From: Fen-671 sp963807395
GTDB lineage: Bacteria > Actinomycetota > Acidimicrobiia > Acidimicrobiales > Palsa-688
Direction of reading: 5' to 3'
Assembly: GCA_963807395.1 (NCBI GenBank)
Contig: CAWEBW010000002.1
Span: forward strand, 124,001-188,000
Length of the DNA: 64,000 bases
A program made the position numbers and the translations under genes. Of this stretch, positions 8,336 to 18,001 are shown in pieces (within the stretch, counting starts at the first letter, position 1; every line of letters begins with the position of its first letter). Below the pieces are notes generated by a model, which saw nothing but the letters and a program-made list of their open reading frames with translations, ran no database searches and was not told the origin of the DNA.

Positions 8336-9278
8336 GTGATACTCACCACCGAACCAGAGGAATTCCGCGCCTACCTCGACGACGCCCGCCATGACGGCAA
8401 GCAGGTGGGCCTGCACCTGACCATGGGCGCGCTCCACGCCGGGCACCGGGCCAACATCCGCCGGGCGGCGGCCGAGTGCGATGTGGTAGCAGTCACTATC
8501 TTCGTCAACCCTCTTCAGTTCGGGCCGAACGAGGATTTCGGGTCCTACCCGAGGGACCTCGCCACCGATACCGCGCAAGCCGAGGAAGCCGGGGCCGATA
8601 TCATCCTGGCGCCGGGTACGCAAGCCATGTACCCAGAGGAGCCTCTGGTCACGGTGCATGTCAAACGGTTGGGCGACGTCCTGGAAGGCCGCCACCGGCC
8701 CGGCCACTTCGATGGCGTGGCGACGGTCGTGGCCAAGTTCTTCGCGTTATCCGGGCCGTGCTGCGCTTACTTCGGGGAAAAGGATTATCAACAATTGGTT
8801 GTTGTCCGCCGTCTGGCCACCGACCTGTCGTTGCCGGTCGAGGTGGTGCCCTGCCCCACAGTGCGCGAGCCGGACGGGCTGGCCATGTCGAGCCGTAACG
8901 CTTATCTCGGCCCCGAGGAACGCCTGGCGGCACGGGCGCTTTATTGGTCCCTGTTGGCCGGGAAGCGGGCCGTGGAAGAGCGGGGCGTGACAGAACTCCG
9001 CCCAGGTCCGTGCCCAGATGCTGGAAGTGGCCAACCGCGAACCGCTCTTCGAGCTGGACTATGCGGAGGTGGTCGACGCGCACGCCCTCGAGGTGCCGAT
9101 GGCGCTGTCAGGTGAGGCCCGGCTGCTGGTGGCCGGACGGGTGGGCAAGGCGCGTCTCATCGACAACGTCGGCACCGAGGTCCCACGTCCGGAAAACCGG
9201 CCCCTCGGAGGACTAGCACAACATGGCGAGGCCCTCGAAGGGACCGGCAGTCCTTCTGCCGTCCCTCCGGGGGATTGA
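8336..9278 (+). CDS. panC: Pantothenate synthetase (frameshifted)
   Basis: Joins pantoate and beta-alanine using ATP. TMGALHAGH carries the HxGH nucleotide motif, and IFVNPLQFGPNEDFGSYPR, FGEKDYQQL and MSSRNAYLGPEER are all family blocks. At about 8998-9003 one base is missing: the frame leaves RGVTELR and the true continuation AQVRAQMLEVANREPLFELDYAEVVD runs in another frame to a stop at 9276-9278. The normal C-terminus would be near GRVGKARLIDN, so the last 30 residues are a tail. GTG 8336 starts 17 bases after folK. Confidence 0.88.
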
Positions 9279-9281
9279 GCC

Positions 9282-10070
9282 ATGCTGCTGGCCATCGATG
9301 TCGGAAATACGCAGATAGTCGTCGGCCTGTTCGGCGACGATGGCTCCGTGGGCACGGGCCAACTGGTGCACCATTGGCGGGTGGCCACCCACCCCGTGTA
9401 CACCGCGGACGAGTTTGCCCTCCAGCTCATGGATCTGCTGTCGCTGGACGGGCTCGATTTTTCAGCCGTGACAGGCGCAGTTATTGCCTGCGTCGTCCCA
9501 CCTATCCAGGTCGCCCTACGGCAAATGACGAGCAAGCGCCTCCCGGTGCCGTCAGTCTTCGTGGAGCCTGGTGTCCGCACCGGCATGCCCGTGCTCGTCG
9601 ACAACCCGAAGGAAGTCGGCGCCGACCGGATTGCCGATGCGGTGGCGGCGTTCGAACGGTACGGCGGCCCGACGATAGTCGTGGACTTCGGCACGGCGAC
9701 TAACTTCGAAGTCGTCTCGGCCAAGGGCGAGTACCTTGGCGGCGTACTGTTCCCGGGCGTGGAAGTGTCATTGGATGCCCTGGCCGAAAGGGCAGCTCTC
9801 CTACCCCGTGTCGATTTCGCGCCACCGAGGAACATCCTCGGCAAAAACACAGTAGAGCAGCTGCAATCTGGCCTTTTCTACGGTTTTGCGGCGGTCGTCG
9901 AAGGGGTCTGCGAGAAGATCAAGGAGGAGGTGGGCCAGGCCACCGTCGTGGCCACGGGCGGGCTGGCGCCGATGATCTTGCCCTCCACCAAAGTGATCGA
10001 CCACCACGAGCCGTGGCTAACCTTGCATGGGTTGCGTACCATCTACCACCGCAATCGCTCTGATGGCTGA
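9282..10070 (+). CDS. coaX: Type III pantothenate kinase
   Basis: First step of coenzyme A synthesis, acting on the product of the preceding panC gene. MLLAIDVGNTQIVVGLF is the acidic phosphate-binding motif of the CoaX family. DNPKEVGADRIADAVAAF and VVDFGTATNFEVV supply the other two sequence blocks. ATG 9282 starts three bases after the panC stop. The length is 262 residues, as expected. Its last 8 bases overlap lysS. Confidence 0.95.
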   Translation: MLLAIDVGNTQIVVGLFGDDGSVGTGQLVHHWRVATHPVYTADEFALQLMDLLSLDGLDFSAVTGAVIACVVPPIQVALRQMTSKRLPVPSVFVEPGVRTGMPVLVDNPKEVGADRIADAVAAFERYGGPTIVVDFGTATNFEVVSAKGEYLGGVLFPGVEVSLDALAERAALLPRVDFAPPRNILGKNTVEQLQSGLFYGFAAVVEGVCEKIKEEVGQATVVATGGLAPMILPSTKVIDHHEPWLTLHGLRTIYHRNRSDG

Positions 10071-11496
10071 GGACTTCCCGTACCGCGTCGACGTCACGGC
10101 CCAAGCGGGGGAACTGCAAAGGCGTTTTGCCGCGCTGGCCCCCGACCAGAATTCAGGCGAGATCGTCACCGTAGCCGGGCGCATAATGCTCCGCCGGGAG
10201 ATGGGCAAGCTGACGTTCATGACGCTGACCGACTCGACCGGGTCGGTGCAGTTGTTCGCGGGCGCGCAGTGGACCGGCCGCTTCGGCGAATTGAACAAGC
10301 TCTCGCTCGGGGACTGGGTGGCGGCTACCGGTGAGGTCGTCCGGACCCGCACGGGGGAGCTATCGGTCCGGGTGGCCGACTGGGTGCTCTTGGCGGAAGC
10401 GCGTCGTCCTTTTCCCGACAAATGGCGTGGCATTACGGACGTGGATACCCGCTACCGCCAGCGTTATGCCGACATGTGGGCCAACGAGAAGAGCCGCCAG
10501 GTTTTGCTGGCGCGGAGCCGCACAATTTCGGTAGTGCGCCGTTTCCTGGAGGACAGGGGCTTCGTCGAAGTCGAGACACCCGTTTTCCACACGGTCCCGG
10601 GGGGCGCAACGGCGAGGCCATTTGTCACTCATCACAATGCCCTCGACATCGACCTTTATTTGCGCATCGCGCTGGAACTGTATTTGAAGCGCTTGGTGGT
10701 GGGCGGCCTGGAGAGGGTGTTCGAAATCGGGCGGGTCTTCCGTAATGAAGGCTTGTCGCCCCGCCACAACCCCGAGTTCACCATGCTCGAGCTGTACCAG
10801 GCTTACGCTGACTACCACGACATGATGGACCTCACCGAAGAGTTGGTCGTCCACGTGGCGCGAGAAGTGGTCGGCACCACCCAGCTGACCTACGAAGGAC
10901 GGCCGCTTGATTTTTCGCCCCCCTGGAGGCGGGCGACGCTACTCGACCTGACTTCTGAGTACTCCGGGGAGGAACTCCGGCTCGATATGCCGCTGGAGGA
11001 ACTGCGCCGCCGGGCGGGCCGGATAGGGGTCGAAGTCGCGCCATCGTGGGGGCCAGGCCAGATCATCTTCGAGATTTATGAAAAAACGACCGAACCCAAC
11101 CTCTGGGGGCCGATTTTCGTTACGGACTACCCCAAGGAGGTCTCGCCGCTGGCGCGTGACCACCGGACCACACCTGGTTTGGTGGAGCGTTTCGAACCCG
11201 TTGTGGCCGGGCGCGAGCTGGGCAACGCCTTTTCCGAGCTGACCGACCCGGACGAACAGCGGGCCAATTTCGAGGCGCAGGCCAGGGCTCGGGCGGCCGG
11301 CGACGAGGAAGCCATGCCGCTCGACGAGGACTTCCTGCGTGCCCTCGAATACGGCTTACCCCCGACTGGAGGGTTGGGCCTCGGCATCGACCGCCTTGTC
11401 ATGTTCCTGACAGGATCCGAGGCGATCCGCGACGTGATCGCTTTCCCCACGCTCCGCCCGGAGGCGCACAGAGAGGACCAGAAAGAGGGCCGCTAG
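10063..11496 (+). CDS. lysS: Lysyl-tRNA synthetase, class II
   Basis: Charges tRNA-Lys. An OB-fold anticodon domain occupies about residues 40-130 (VTVAGRIMLRREMGKLTFMTL). The class II motifs follow: motif 1 around FVEVETPVFH, motif 2 in VFEIGRVFRNEGLSPRHNPEFTMLE and motif 3 in GLGLGIDRLVMFLTGS. I chose ATG 10063 (MAEDFPYRVD), inside the end of coaX; an upstream start at 10027 is possible. At 477 residues it is close to the bacterial standard. It converges on the polyprenyl synthase gene with a 4-base overlap. Confidence 0.94.
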   Translation: MAEDFPYRVDVTAQAGELQRRFAALAPDQNSGEIVTVAGRIMLRREMGKLTFMTLTDSTGSVQLFAGAQWTGRFGELNKLSLGDWVAATGEVVRTRTGELSVRVADWVLLAEARRPFPDKWRGITDVDTRYRQRYADMWANEKSRQVLLARSRTISVVRRFLEDRGFVEVETPVFHTVPGGATARPFVTHHNALDIDLYLRIALELYLKRLVVGGLERVFEIGRVFRNEGLSPRHNPEFTMLELYQAYADYHDMMDLTEELVVHVAREVVGTTQLTYEGRPLDFSPPWRRATLLDLTSEYSGEELRLDMPLEELRRRAGRIGVEVAPSWGPGQIIFEIYEKTTEPNLWGPIFVTDYPKEVSPLARDHRTTPGLVERFEPVVAGRELGNAFSELTDPDEQRANFEAQARARAAGDEEAMPLDEDFLRALEYGLPPTGGLGLGIDRLVMFLTGSEAIRDVIAFPTLRPEAHREDQKEGR

Positions 11497-12539
11497 CCGG
11501 CCCGGACCACGAGGTCGTCGAACAGCCGGTAGGCCAGCCCACCGAGGGCGTCGCGGAAGGGCCTCGCCGGCTGACGGGAGCCGTTATCGGCCCCGACCGA
11601 TGGGGCGGGCATCTCCTCGAGGGCCTTGGCAGCCACGTCGGCCCACCGCCGGCCTTCGGAGATGGACTCCCGGACCGCATCGGTGGCCAGGATCATGTAG
11701 CGCGCCTTTTCGAGTTCTTCCCCGTCGAGCGGCCGCCCCAGCAGCGTCGACAGCTCGGGACCGGTCACCGGGTCGGCCAAGGCACGGATGACCGGCAGCG
11801 TGTAGGTGCCTTCGAGCATGTCGTGGCCGGCTGGTTTGCCGAGCTCGGCCTCGGTGCAGACCAGGTCCCGGACGTCGTCCCAGATCTGGAACGCCATACC
11901 GAACGCGTGGCCGAAGCTAGTAAGCGACTCGACTTCGGCCCGGGTCGCCCCGGCCACTATGCCTCCTATACGGGTCGAGGCCGAAAGCAAAGAGGCTGTC
12001 TTCGAGGCAATCGTGCCCAGGTAGGCGGCTTCGGGACGGCTGGTCGAAAACGAGTAGTGGAGCTGGGTCATCTCACCCTCGCAGAGGCGCCCGATGGCGT
12101 CGGCCAACACCGTTACGACCTCGGTGCCCAGGCTGGCGGCTATCCCTGAGGCTTTCGCCAATAGGAAATCGCCGGCCAAGATGGCAACCAGGTTGCCCCA
12201 ACGGGCGTTGACGCTCTCGACCCCGCGCCGCGAGCTCGCCTCGTCTATGACGTCGTCGTGGTAGAGCGAGCCCATGTGGACCAGTTCCACCGAGACCGCG
12301 CCCCGCACCACGGGAGGCAAAGCGCTCGACCCCGTGGCGGCCGCGGCGGCGAGCACGAGCGCGGGCCGCAGGCGCTTCCCGCCGGCGTCGACGAGATGGG
12401 CGGCGACCTCGCTGAGCACCGGCTCGGGTGAGGCTACAGCCCGGCGCAGCTCTTCTTCGACCCGGACCAGGCCTTCATCGAGCCCGGGAAGGTAGAGCAG
12501 CTCCCAGACGTTCATTACCAGACGATATGTCAATGCCAT
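11493..12539 (-). CDS. Trans-polyprenyl diphosphate synthase
   Basis: Elongates isoprenyl diphosphates, probably to supply the menaquinone side chain. The first Asp-rich motif is DDVID at residues 95-99 and the second is DDVRD at 221-225. GGKRLRP at 53-59 binds diphosphate. Both motifs are intact, so the enzyme should be active. ATG 12539 is used; ATG 12515 eight codons later is equally possible. The residues before the first Asp motif that set chain length (LVHMGSLYHDD) look like heptaprenyl-to-nonaprenyl synthases, but the product length cannot be fixed by eye. Confidence 0.9.
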   Translation of the reverse strand: MALTYRLVMNVWELLYLPGLDEGLVRVEEELRRAVASPEPVLSEVAAHLVDAGGKRLRPALVLAAAAATGSSALPPVVRGAVSVELVHMGSLYHDDVIDEASSRRGVESVNARWGNLVAILAGDFLLAKASGIAASLGTEVVTVLADAIGRLCEGEMTQLHYSFSTSRPEAAYLGTIASKTASLLSASTRIGGIVAGATRAEVESLTSFGHAFGMAFQIWDDVRDLVCTEAELGKPAGHDMLEGTYTLPVIRALADPVTGPELSTLLGRPLDGEELEKARYMILATDAVRESISEGRRWADVAAKALEEMPAPSVGADNGSRQPARPFRDALGGLAYRLFDDLVVRAG

Positions 12540-12737
12540 TGGGCTTTACGAACCGAAGTGCCGTTGGGCGCCTCACCGATGGCCAGGGGTCTAGGTACAC
12601 TGGTCAAAGCAGGAGCCCGGGAGAAAGGGTTGGGATGACTTGCATGGGTAGCGGGGCAGCGGTGGGAAAGCTGCGCGGTGCCCTTCTGTGCTGGCCGCGC
12701 CCATGTCCTGCTGAGTCTGCCGAGGAGGTTGTCCGCG

Positions 12738-15230
12738 TTGTTTGAGCGCTTTACTGACCGAGCCCGAAGGGTGCTGGTGCTGGCCCAAGAAGAGGCGCGC
12801 CTGCTCAACCACAACTTCATCGGGACCGAGCACATTTTGCTGGGCCTCATCCATGAGGGTGAAGGTGTGGCTGCGAAGGCGCTGGAGTCGCTGGGTATCA
12901 GCTTGGAAGCTGTACGTGAGAAGGTAGAGGAGACAATTGGGCCGGCGGGCACGTCTACGACAGGGTCGCCGCCCTTTACTCCCCGGGCCAAGAAGGTACT
13001 CGAGCTTTCCTTGCGTGAGGCCCTGCAGCTCGGCCATAACTACATCGGTACCGAGCACATGCTCCTCGGGCTGGTCCGCGAGGGCGAAGGCGTGGCTGCC
13101 CAGGTCCTGGTCAGCCTCGGGGCCGACCTGTCGCGAGTTCGCCAGCAAGTTATCCAGCTGCTTTCCGGTTACCAGGCCACCGGGCCGGAGAAGGCTACCG
13201 CCGGCGCTGCTCCCGGGACGCAGGATGTCCCGGCCGGGAGCCCGGTCCTGGACCAGTTCGGGCGCAACCTGACCCAGTTGGCCCGGGAACGCAAGCTCGA
13301 CCCGGTCATAGGCCGTGAGCGCGAGATCGAGCGGGTGATGCAGGTCCTGTCCAGGCGGACCAAAAACAACCCTGTGCTCATAGGCGAACCGGGAGTCGGC
13401 AAGACGGCTATCGTCGAAGGCCTGTCTCAGCGGATCGTCGCCAGCGAGGTGCCGGAGACCTTGCGGGGCAAGCAGCTTTACACTCTTGACCTCGGCGCCC
13501 TGGTGGCCGGGTCTCGTTACCGTGGCGATTTCGAAGAGCGCTTGAAGAAGGTGCTGAAGGAGATACGTACCCGGGGCGACATCATTTTGTTCATCGACGA
13601 GTTGCACACCCTGGTGGGCGCCGGGGCCGCCGAGGGCGCTATCGATGCGGCTTCTATCCTGAAGCCCATGCTCGCCCGGGGTGAGCTTCAGACCATCGGG
13701 GCGACGACGCTCGACGAGTACCGCAAGCACCTTGAAAAGGATGCGGCCCTGGAGCGCCGGTTCCAACCGATCAAGGTGGAGGAGCCGTCTCTCGGCCACA
13801 CCATCGAGATCCTGAAGGGCCTGCGGGACCGTTACGAAGCGCATCATGGGGTAACCATCACGGACCAGGCCGTTGTCTCGGCCGCCAACCTGGCGGACCG
13901 CTACATCGCCGATCGTTTCCTCCCGGACAAGGCCATAGACCTCATCGACGAGGCCGGCAGCCGGTTGCGCATACGGCGCATGTCCACTCCCCCCGACTAC
14001 AAGGCGATCGAGGAAGAGATCGCCAAAGCGAGGAAGGACAAGGAGCTGGCCATCGAGAAGCAGAACTTCGAGCAGGCCAAGAAACTCCGCGAAAAAGAGG
14101 AAGAGCTCCTGCAGCGCAAGGCGGCCAAGGAACAGGAGTGGAGGGCCGAAGGCGTCGACCTGTTCGATGTGGTCGACGAGGAGGTCATTGCCGAGGTCCT
14201 GGCCAACTGGACGGGCATCCCGGTTTACAAGCTGACCGAAGAGGAGACGTCCAAGCTGCTCCGGATGGAAGAGGAGCTGCACAAGCGGATCATCGGCCAA
14301 AACAACGCACTGAAGGCGGTTTCTCAAGCCATCAGGCGGACAAGGGCAGGGCTGAAGGACCCCAAGCGCCCGAGCGGCTCGTTTATCTTCCTCGGCCCTT
14401 CGGGCGTCGGGAAGACCGAGACCGCCAAGGCCCTGGCCGAGTTCCTGTTCGGTGACGAGGGCGCACTGGTGCAGCTCGACATGTCCGAGTACATGGAGAA
14501 GCACACGGTAAGCCGGCTGGTCGGTTCTCCGCCCGGCTATGTGGGCTACGAAGAGGGCGGCCAGCTGACCGAAGCCGTGAGGCGGAAGCCTTTCTCGGTG
14601 GTGCTTTTCGACGAGATCGAAAAGGCGCACCCGGACGTCTTCAATGCTTTGCTCCAGATCCTGGAGGACGGTCGCCTTACCGATGCCCAGGGCCGCGCGG
14701 TGGACTTCAAAAATACGGTCATCATCATGACGTCCAACCTCGGGACGGCCGACCTGCGCAAGGCCTCGGTGGGCTTTGCCAAGGCTGACGAGGCGGTGAC
14801 TCACGAGCGGATGACCAGCAAAGTCAACGATGCGCTCAAGCAACACTTCCGCCCCGAGTTCCTCAACAGGATCGACGAGGTCATCGTGTTCCATGAGCTC
14901 AGCAAGGACGAGATCACCGAGATCGTGGACCTTTACATGCGGCGAGTGCGTGAGCAGCTCGAGTCGCAAGGCATCAGCGTCGAGCTGACCCGGGCGGCCA
15001 AGTACCTGGTCGTCGAGAAGGGCTACGACGCCCTCATGGGCGCCCGTCCCTTGCGCCGGGCGCTACAGAGGATGGTGGAGGACCCGTTGTCCGAGAAGAT
15101 CCTCTGGAAGGAGTTCCGGGCCGGGGACACCGTCATCGTCGATGCCGAAAACGGCGAGGTCGCCTTCCGGGTGATGGAGCAGATCGAGCCGCCGCCGGTC
15201 GAGATGGCCGGTGCCGGGAGCAGCGACTAG
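12738..15230 (+). CDS. clpC: AAA+ chaperone-protease ATPase ClpC
   Basis: Unfoldase subunit that feeds ClpP. Two Clp_N repeats (EEARLLNHNFIGTEHILLGL, then EALQLGHNYIGTEHMLLGL) fill the first 145 residues. Walker A of the first ring is GEPGVGKT near 214 and that of the second is GPSGVGKTE near 552. A coiled UVR region lies at about 432-460. The start is TTG 12738, giving the classic N-terminus MFERFTDRARRV, with the strong site GAGGAGG at 12722-12728. The 830-residue length fits. A perfect hairpin at 15322-15353 probably ends the transcript. Confidence 0.96.
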   Translation: MFERFTDRARRVLVLAQEEARLLNHNFIGTEHILLGLIHEGEGVAAKALESLGISLEAVREKVEETIGPAGTSTTGSPPFTPRAKKVLELSLREALQLGHNYIGTEHMLLGLVREGEGVAAQVLVSLGADLSRVRQQVIQLLSGYQATGPEKATAGAAPGTQDVPAGSPVLDQFGRNLTQLARERKLDPVIGREREIERVMQVLSRRTKNNPVLIGEPGVGKTAIVEGLSQRIVASEVPETLRGKQLYTLDLGALVAGSRYRGDFEERLKKVLKEIRTRGDIILFIDELHTLVGAGAAEGAIDAASILKPMLARGELQTIGATTLDEYRKHLEKDAALERRFQPIKVEEPSLGHTIEILKGLRDRYEAHHGVTITDQAVVSAANLADRYIADRFLPDKAIDLIDEAGSRLRIRRMSTPPDYKAIEEEIAKARKDKELAIEKQNFEQAKKLREKEEELLQRKAAKEQEWRAEGVDLFDVVDEEVIAEVLANWTGIPVYKLTEEETSKLLRMEEELHKRIIGQNNALKAVSQAIRRTRAGLKDPKRPSGSFIFLGPSGVGKTETAKALAEFLFGDEGALVQLDMSEYMEKHTVSRLVGSPPGYVGYEEGGQLTEAVRRKPFSVVLFDEIEKAHPDVFNALLQILEDGRLTDAQGRAVDFKNTVIIMTSNLGTADLRKASVGFAKADEAVTHERMTSKVNDALKQHFRPEFLNRIDEVIVFHELSKDEITEIVDLYMRRVREQLESQGISVELTRAAKYLVVEKGYDALMGARPLRRALQRMVEDPLSEKILWKEFRAGDTVIVDAENGEVAFRVMEQIEPPPVEMAGAGSSD

Positions 15231-15317
15231 TACCCGCTGTAGGGCCGCGGTAGGCTACGGGACCTTGGATTTGCCCGTAGCTGTACCGGCTCTTTGATTG
15301 GTGGCTGCGCCCGCAGC

Positions 15318-16139
15318 GTGAGACAAAGGCAACCCGGTCGGGTTGCCTTTGTCGCGTTGGCGTTGGCGGCGCTTCTGGCCTCGGTTGTGCTGGGAGCGTG
15401 CGGGGCAAACGTTGACCTACGGGTCGTCGTGGCCCCATCGGGTTCGGGCTCGGTTACTCTCTCTGTCGCTTTCCCCTCGAGTACGGCCGCTCAGATCGAA
15501 GATCTGAAGAACGGTCTGCCGGTGGCCGACCTCCGAGCCGCCGGTTGGGTCGTCAATGGGCCTAGCTCGGGCTCCGGGGGGACCACCGTCGTGAGCGCCA
15601 GCCATACCTTCGCCCAACTTTCCCAGGTGCCCGCGCTAGTGGGGGACATCGCCGGGAGTGGGCCGCAGGCCGACCGGCCCTTCCGCCTGGCCGTCAACGA
15701 AGTGCCGGGTTTTCTGCAAGACAACTACACAGCTTCGGGGCGCGTCGATCTGCGGTGCTCGCTCTCGTGCTTTGACGACCCGAAGTTGGCGGCCAGCGTG
15801 GGGTACGCCCTCGGCATGCCCGCCTCGCAGGTGCACCAGCTGATCCCCGACCCGGCCAAAGAGATCGAGTTCCGGGTGCAAGTCCTGCTGCCCGGCCAAG
15901 TCACCAGCTCGGATGCCACCGCCCCAGGGGACAGCGGCGGCGTCCTCCTCTGGTCGCCGGTCCTCGGTGGTACCACGCCGGTCTCCGCCTCGAGCAAGGT
16001 CGTGGACAGGGGCCGGGTAGAAGCCCTCGGCATCGCTGTTGCCGCTGGCGCCTTCGTGGAACTCGTGACCGCCGCGTTTGTGGTGTGGAACGGGCGGCAC
16101 CGCCGGCGCCGGAACCGGGGCGGCTTGCGCTTCCGCTAG
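15318..16139 (+). CDS. LppM-like lipoprotein with C-terminal membrane helix
   Basis: An N-terminal hydrophobic segment (VALALAALLASVVLGAC) ends in a lipobox Cys, so the protein should be lipidated outside the membrane. The mature start GANVDLRVVVAPSGSGSVTLSV resembles the LppM/DUF3153 family. A second hydrophobic stretch near the C-terminus (ALGIAVAAGAFVELVTAAFVVW) is followed by a very basic tail (RHRRRRNR), so it also has a membrane anchor. GTG 15318 is used, and TTG 15294 is in frame. The strong hairpin lies on these first codons, so the real start could be a TTG near 15356. Confidence 0.65.
   Translation: MRQRQPGRVAFVALALAALLASVVLGACGANVDLRVVVAPSGSGSVTLSVAFPSSTAAQIEDLKNGLPVADLRAAGWVVNGPSSGSGGTTVVSASHTFAQLSQVPALVGDIAGSGPQADRPFRLAVNEVPGFLQDNYTASGRVDLRCSLSCFDDPKLAASVGYALGMPASQVHQLIPDPAKEIEFRVQVLLPGQVTSSDATAPGDSGGVLLWSPVLGGTTPVSASSKVVDRGRVEALGIAVAAGAFVELVTAAFVVWNGRHRRRRNRGGLRFR
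15322..15353 (+). terminator. Perfect 14-bp hairpin downstream of clpC
   Basis: GACAAAGGCAACCC at 15322-15335 and its exact complement at 15340-15353 enclose a four-base GGTC loop. This is one of the strongest hairpins in the window and lies 91 bases after the clpC stop. There is no long T tract, so termination is inferred from stem strength. It overlaps the first codons of the following lipoprotein frame. Confidence 0.7.
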
Positions 16140-16182
16140 GGCCAGCTTTGGGCAGAGACCGGCATTGGGCCGGCCTTGGCGG

Positions 16183-16297
16183 CAAGGGCCGGGCGGGGGC
16201 CAGCTCTGGGGTGAAGGGCCGGGCGGGGGCCAGCTCTGGGGCAAGGGGCCAGCTCTGGGGCGGAGGGCCGGCCGGGGGCCAGCTCTGGGGCGAATCT
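16183..16297 (+). repeat. Tandem repeat built on GGGGGCCAGCTCTGGGG
   Basis: The core GGGCCAGCTCTGGGG recurs four times, with an earlier diverged copy (GCCAGCTTTGGGC) at 16141-16153. Longer units of about 29 bases also contain AAGGGCCGGGCGG. Each core is nearly self-complementary (CCAGCTCTGG), so each could fold into a small stem. The array fills the space after the lipoprotein stop. An AT-rich patch at 16310-16335, ahead of radA, may carry its promoter. Confidence 0.8.
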
Positions 16298-16511
16298 TTG
16301 TGCCTGGGTCGAATAACATAGTGATAACAACAGTTTTTCGCCCCACTCCCCGCACTCTTGGGGCCGCAGGGGCCGCAGGGGACCCAGGCGGGCAAACGAG
16401 CACGGCCGCCGGCGGGGTTGGGGCACCCGCCTCCGCGGAGGAACCGGCTGTGTTGTGGTTCCCAGGCGGGTAAACGACACCGTCACAGGTGCCCGTTAGC
16501 GTGCAGCAACC

Positions 16512-17984
16512 ATGAGCAAGCTCAACCGGGTACACCGTTGCCACGCGTGCGGCACCGCCCACGCCCGCTGGTCCGGCCGCTGCACTAACTGTGGGGGAAT
16601 GGAACTCCCTGCAGGAGGTGGTCACCAACGGCCCCAGCCGGGCCCGGGGGCGGGCGGGTCATCGTGCGGGGCGGGCAGGGCCGACGATTTCGAGGACGCC
16701 GTCCCCATCCCTTTGGGTGAAGTCGACCTGAGCGCGCACCAGCCCATCCCGACCGGGATTAGTGAACTGGACCGAGTACTGGCCGGCGGGTTACTGCCCG
16801 GTTCGGGCACCCTGGTAGGCGGCGAGCCCGGCACCGGGAAGTCGACGCTCCTGTTGCAAGCGCTGGCGTCGATGGCTGCCAATGGCCGCCGCGGCCTCCT
16901 CGTAGCAGCGGAGGAGGCTGCGCCCCAGGTGCGCCGGCGCGCGGCGCGGCTCGGCGCCGATGTGCCGGGCGTGTTCGTGCTGGAGGCGACCCAGCTGCCC
17001 GGCGTCGAGCAGGCGGTGGCTTCGGTCCAGCCGGACGTGGTCGTCGTCGACTCCGTCCAGGCAGTAAGCGACCCGGAGGTTGCCTCACCCGCCGGCTCCC
17101 TGGCACAGGTGAGAGCCTGCGCCCACCGCCTGGTGGCCATGGCCAAGTCCTCTGGTTGCGCTTTGGTCCTGGTGGGCCACGTCACCAAGGAGGGGGCGCT
17201 CGCTGGCCCCCGGGCCCTCGAGCACCTGGTCGACACGGTGCTCAGCTTCGAGGGTGATCGTTACCTATCGCTCCGAGCGCTGCGTGCAGTCAAGCACCGC
17301 TTCGGGCCGACTGGGGAGACTGGCCTCTTCGATATGGCGGAGACCGGGCTAACGAGCGTGACGGACCCGAGCAGCCTGTTCCTCGGCGACCGTTTGGACG
17401 GAGCGCCCGGGTCGGCCGTGACGGTGCCCATCGAAGGGTACCGGGCGCTCCTCGTCGAGGTGCAGGCCCTGGTAGGACGCCAATCGGCCGTGCCTCGGCG
17501 GTTCGTCACGGGCCTCGACGCTGGTCGGGTGGGCTTCCTCGTGGCTGTGCTCGACCGCCACTGCGGCGTACCTGTCGGTGATCGTGATATCTACGTCTCG
17601 GTGGCGGGGGGGCGCGGGCGTGCGAACCGGCCGCCGACCTCGCCGTGTGCCTGGCGCTGGCGTCGTCCCTGTCAGGTACTCCTCTGCGCCCGGAACTGGT
17701 GGCCATCGGGGAGGTTGGCCTCGGTGGCGAGGCTCGCCGCGTCAGTGGCATGTCGAAGCGGTTGGCCGAGGCGCAGCGGCTCGGGTTTCAGCGATGCGTT
17801 GGTGCCAGGCTCGGCCAAGGGCGCAAAGTCGCCGGCTCCTGTGCCACTGCTGCGCCAGCTCCCGGCCTCTTGTTTGAGCGAGGCCCTGTCGATCGCGTTC
17901 GGGTCGATTGCGTCCGGCGATGGGCCCACGGTCAAGGCGTGGCCACGAAAAGGAGGCCCCGTGCCGCTCGCTGCCGGCCCTTGA
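16512..17984 (+). CDS. radA: DNA repair ATPase RadA (two compensating frameshifts)
   Basis: Branch-migration ATPase of homologous recombination. A zinc finger uses Cys10, 13, 24 and 27 (CHAC and CTNC). Walker A GGEPGTGKST lies near residue 103, and the RadA motif appears as KHRFGPTGETG instead of the usual KNRFG. Between 17606 and 17788 the correct protein (EPAADLAVCLALASSLSG and on) is in another frame. One G is missing in the run at 17606-17612 and one T is extra at 17786-17788, so the frame returns and the true C-terminus (GFSDALVPGSAKG) ends at 17984. It stands 17 bases before disA, its known functional partner. Confidence 0.9.
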   Translation: MSKLNRVHRCHACGTAHARWSGRCTNCGGMELPAGGGHQRPQPGPGAGGSSCGAGRADDFEDAVPIPLGEVDLSAHQPIPTGISELDRVLAGGLLPGSGTLVGGEPGTGKSTLLLQALASMAANGRRGLLVAAEEAAPQVRRRAARLGADVPGVFVLEATQLPGVEQAVASVQPDVVVVDSVQAVSDPEVASPAGSLAQVRACAHRLVAMAKSSGCALVLVGHVTKEGALAGPRALEHLVDTVLSFEGDRYLSLRALRAVKHRFGPTGETGLFDMAETGLTSVTDPSSLFLGDRLDGAPGSAVTVPIEGYRALLVEVQALVGRQSAVPRRFVTGLDAGRVGFLVAVLDRHCGVPVGDRDIYVSVAGGRGRANRPPTSPCAWRWRRPCQVLLCARNWWPSGRLASVARLAASVACRSGWPRRSGSGFSDALVPGSAKGAKSPAPVPLLRQLPASCLSEALSIAFGSIASGDGPTVKAWPRKGGPVPLAAGP

Positions 17985-18001
17985 TGGGTTAGCATCACCC
18001 G

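Noticed and set aside
12591..14969. A 792-codon open frame on the minus strand opposite clpC
   Set aside because: It is antisense to a clear, conserved ClpC. Such long shadow frames are expected at this GC content, and it has no motif or ribosome site.
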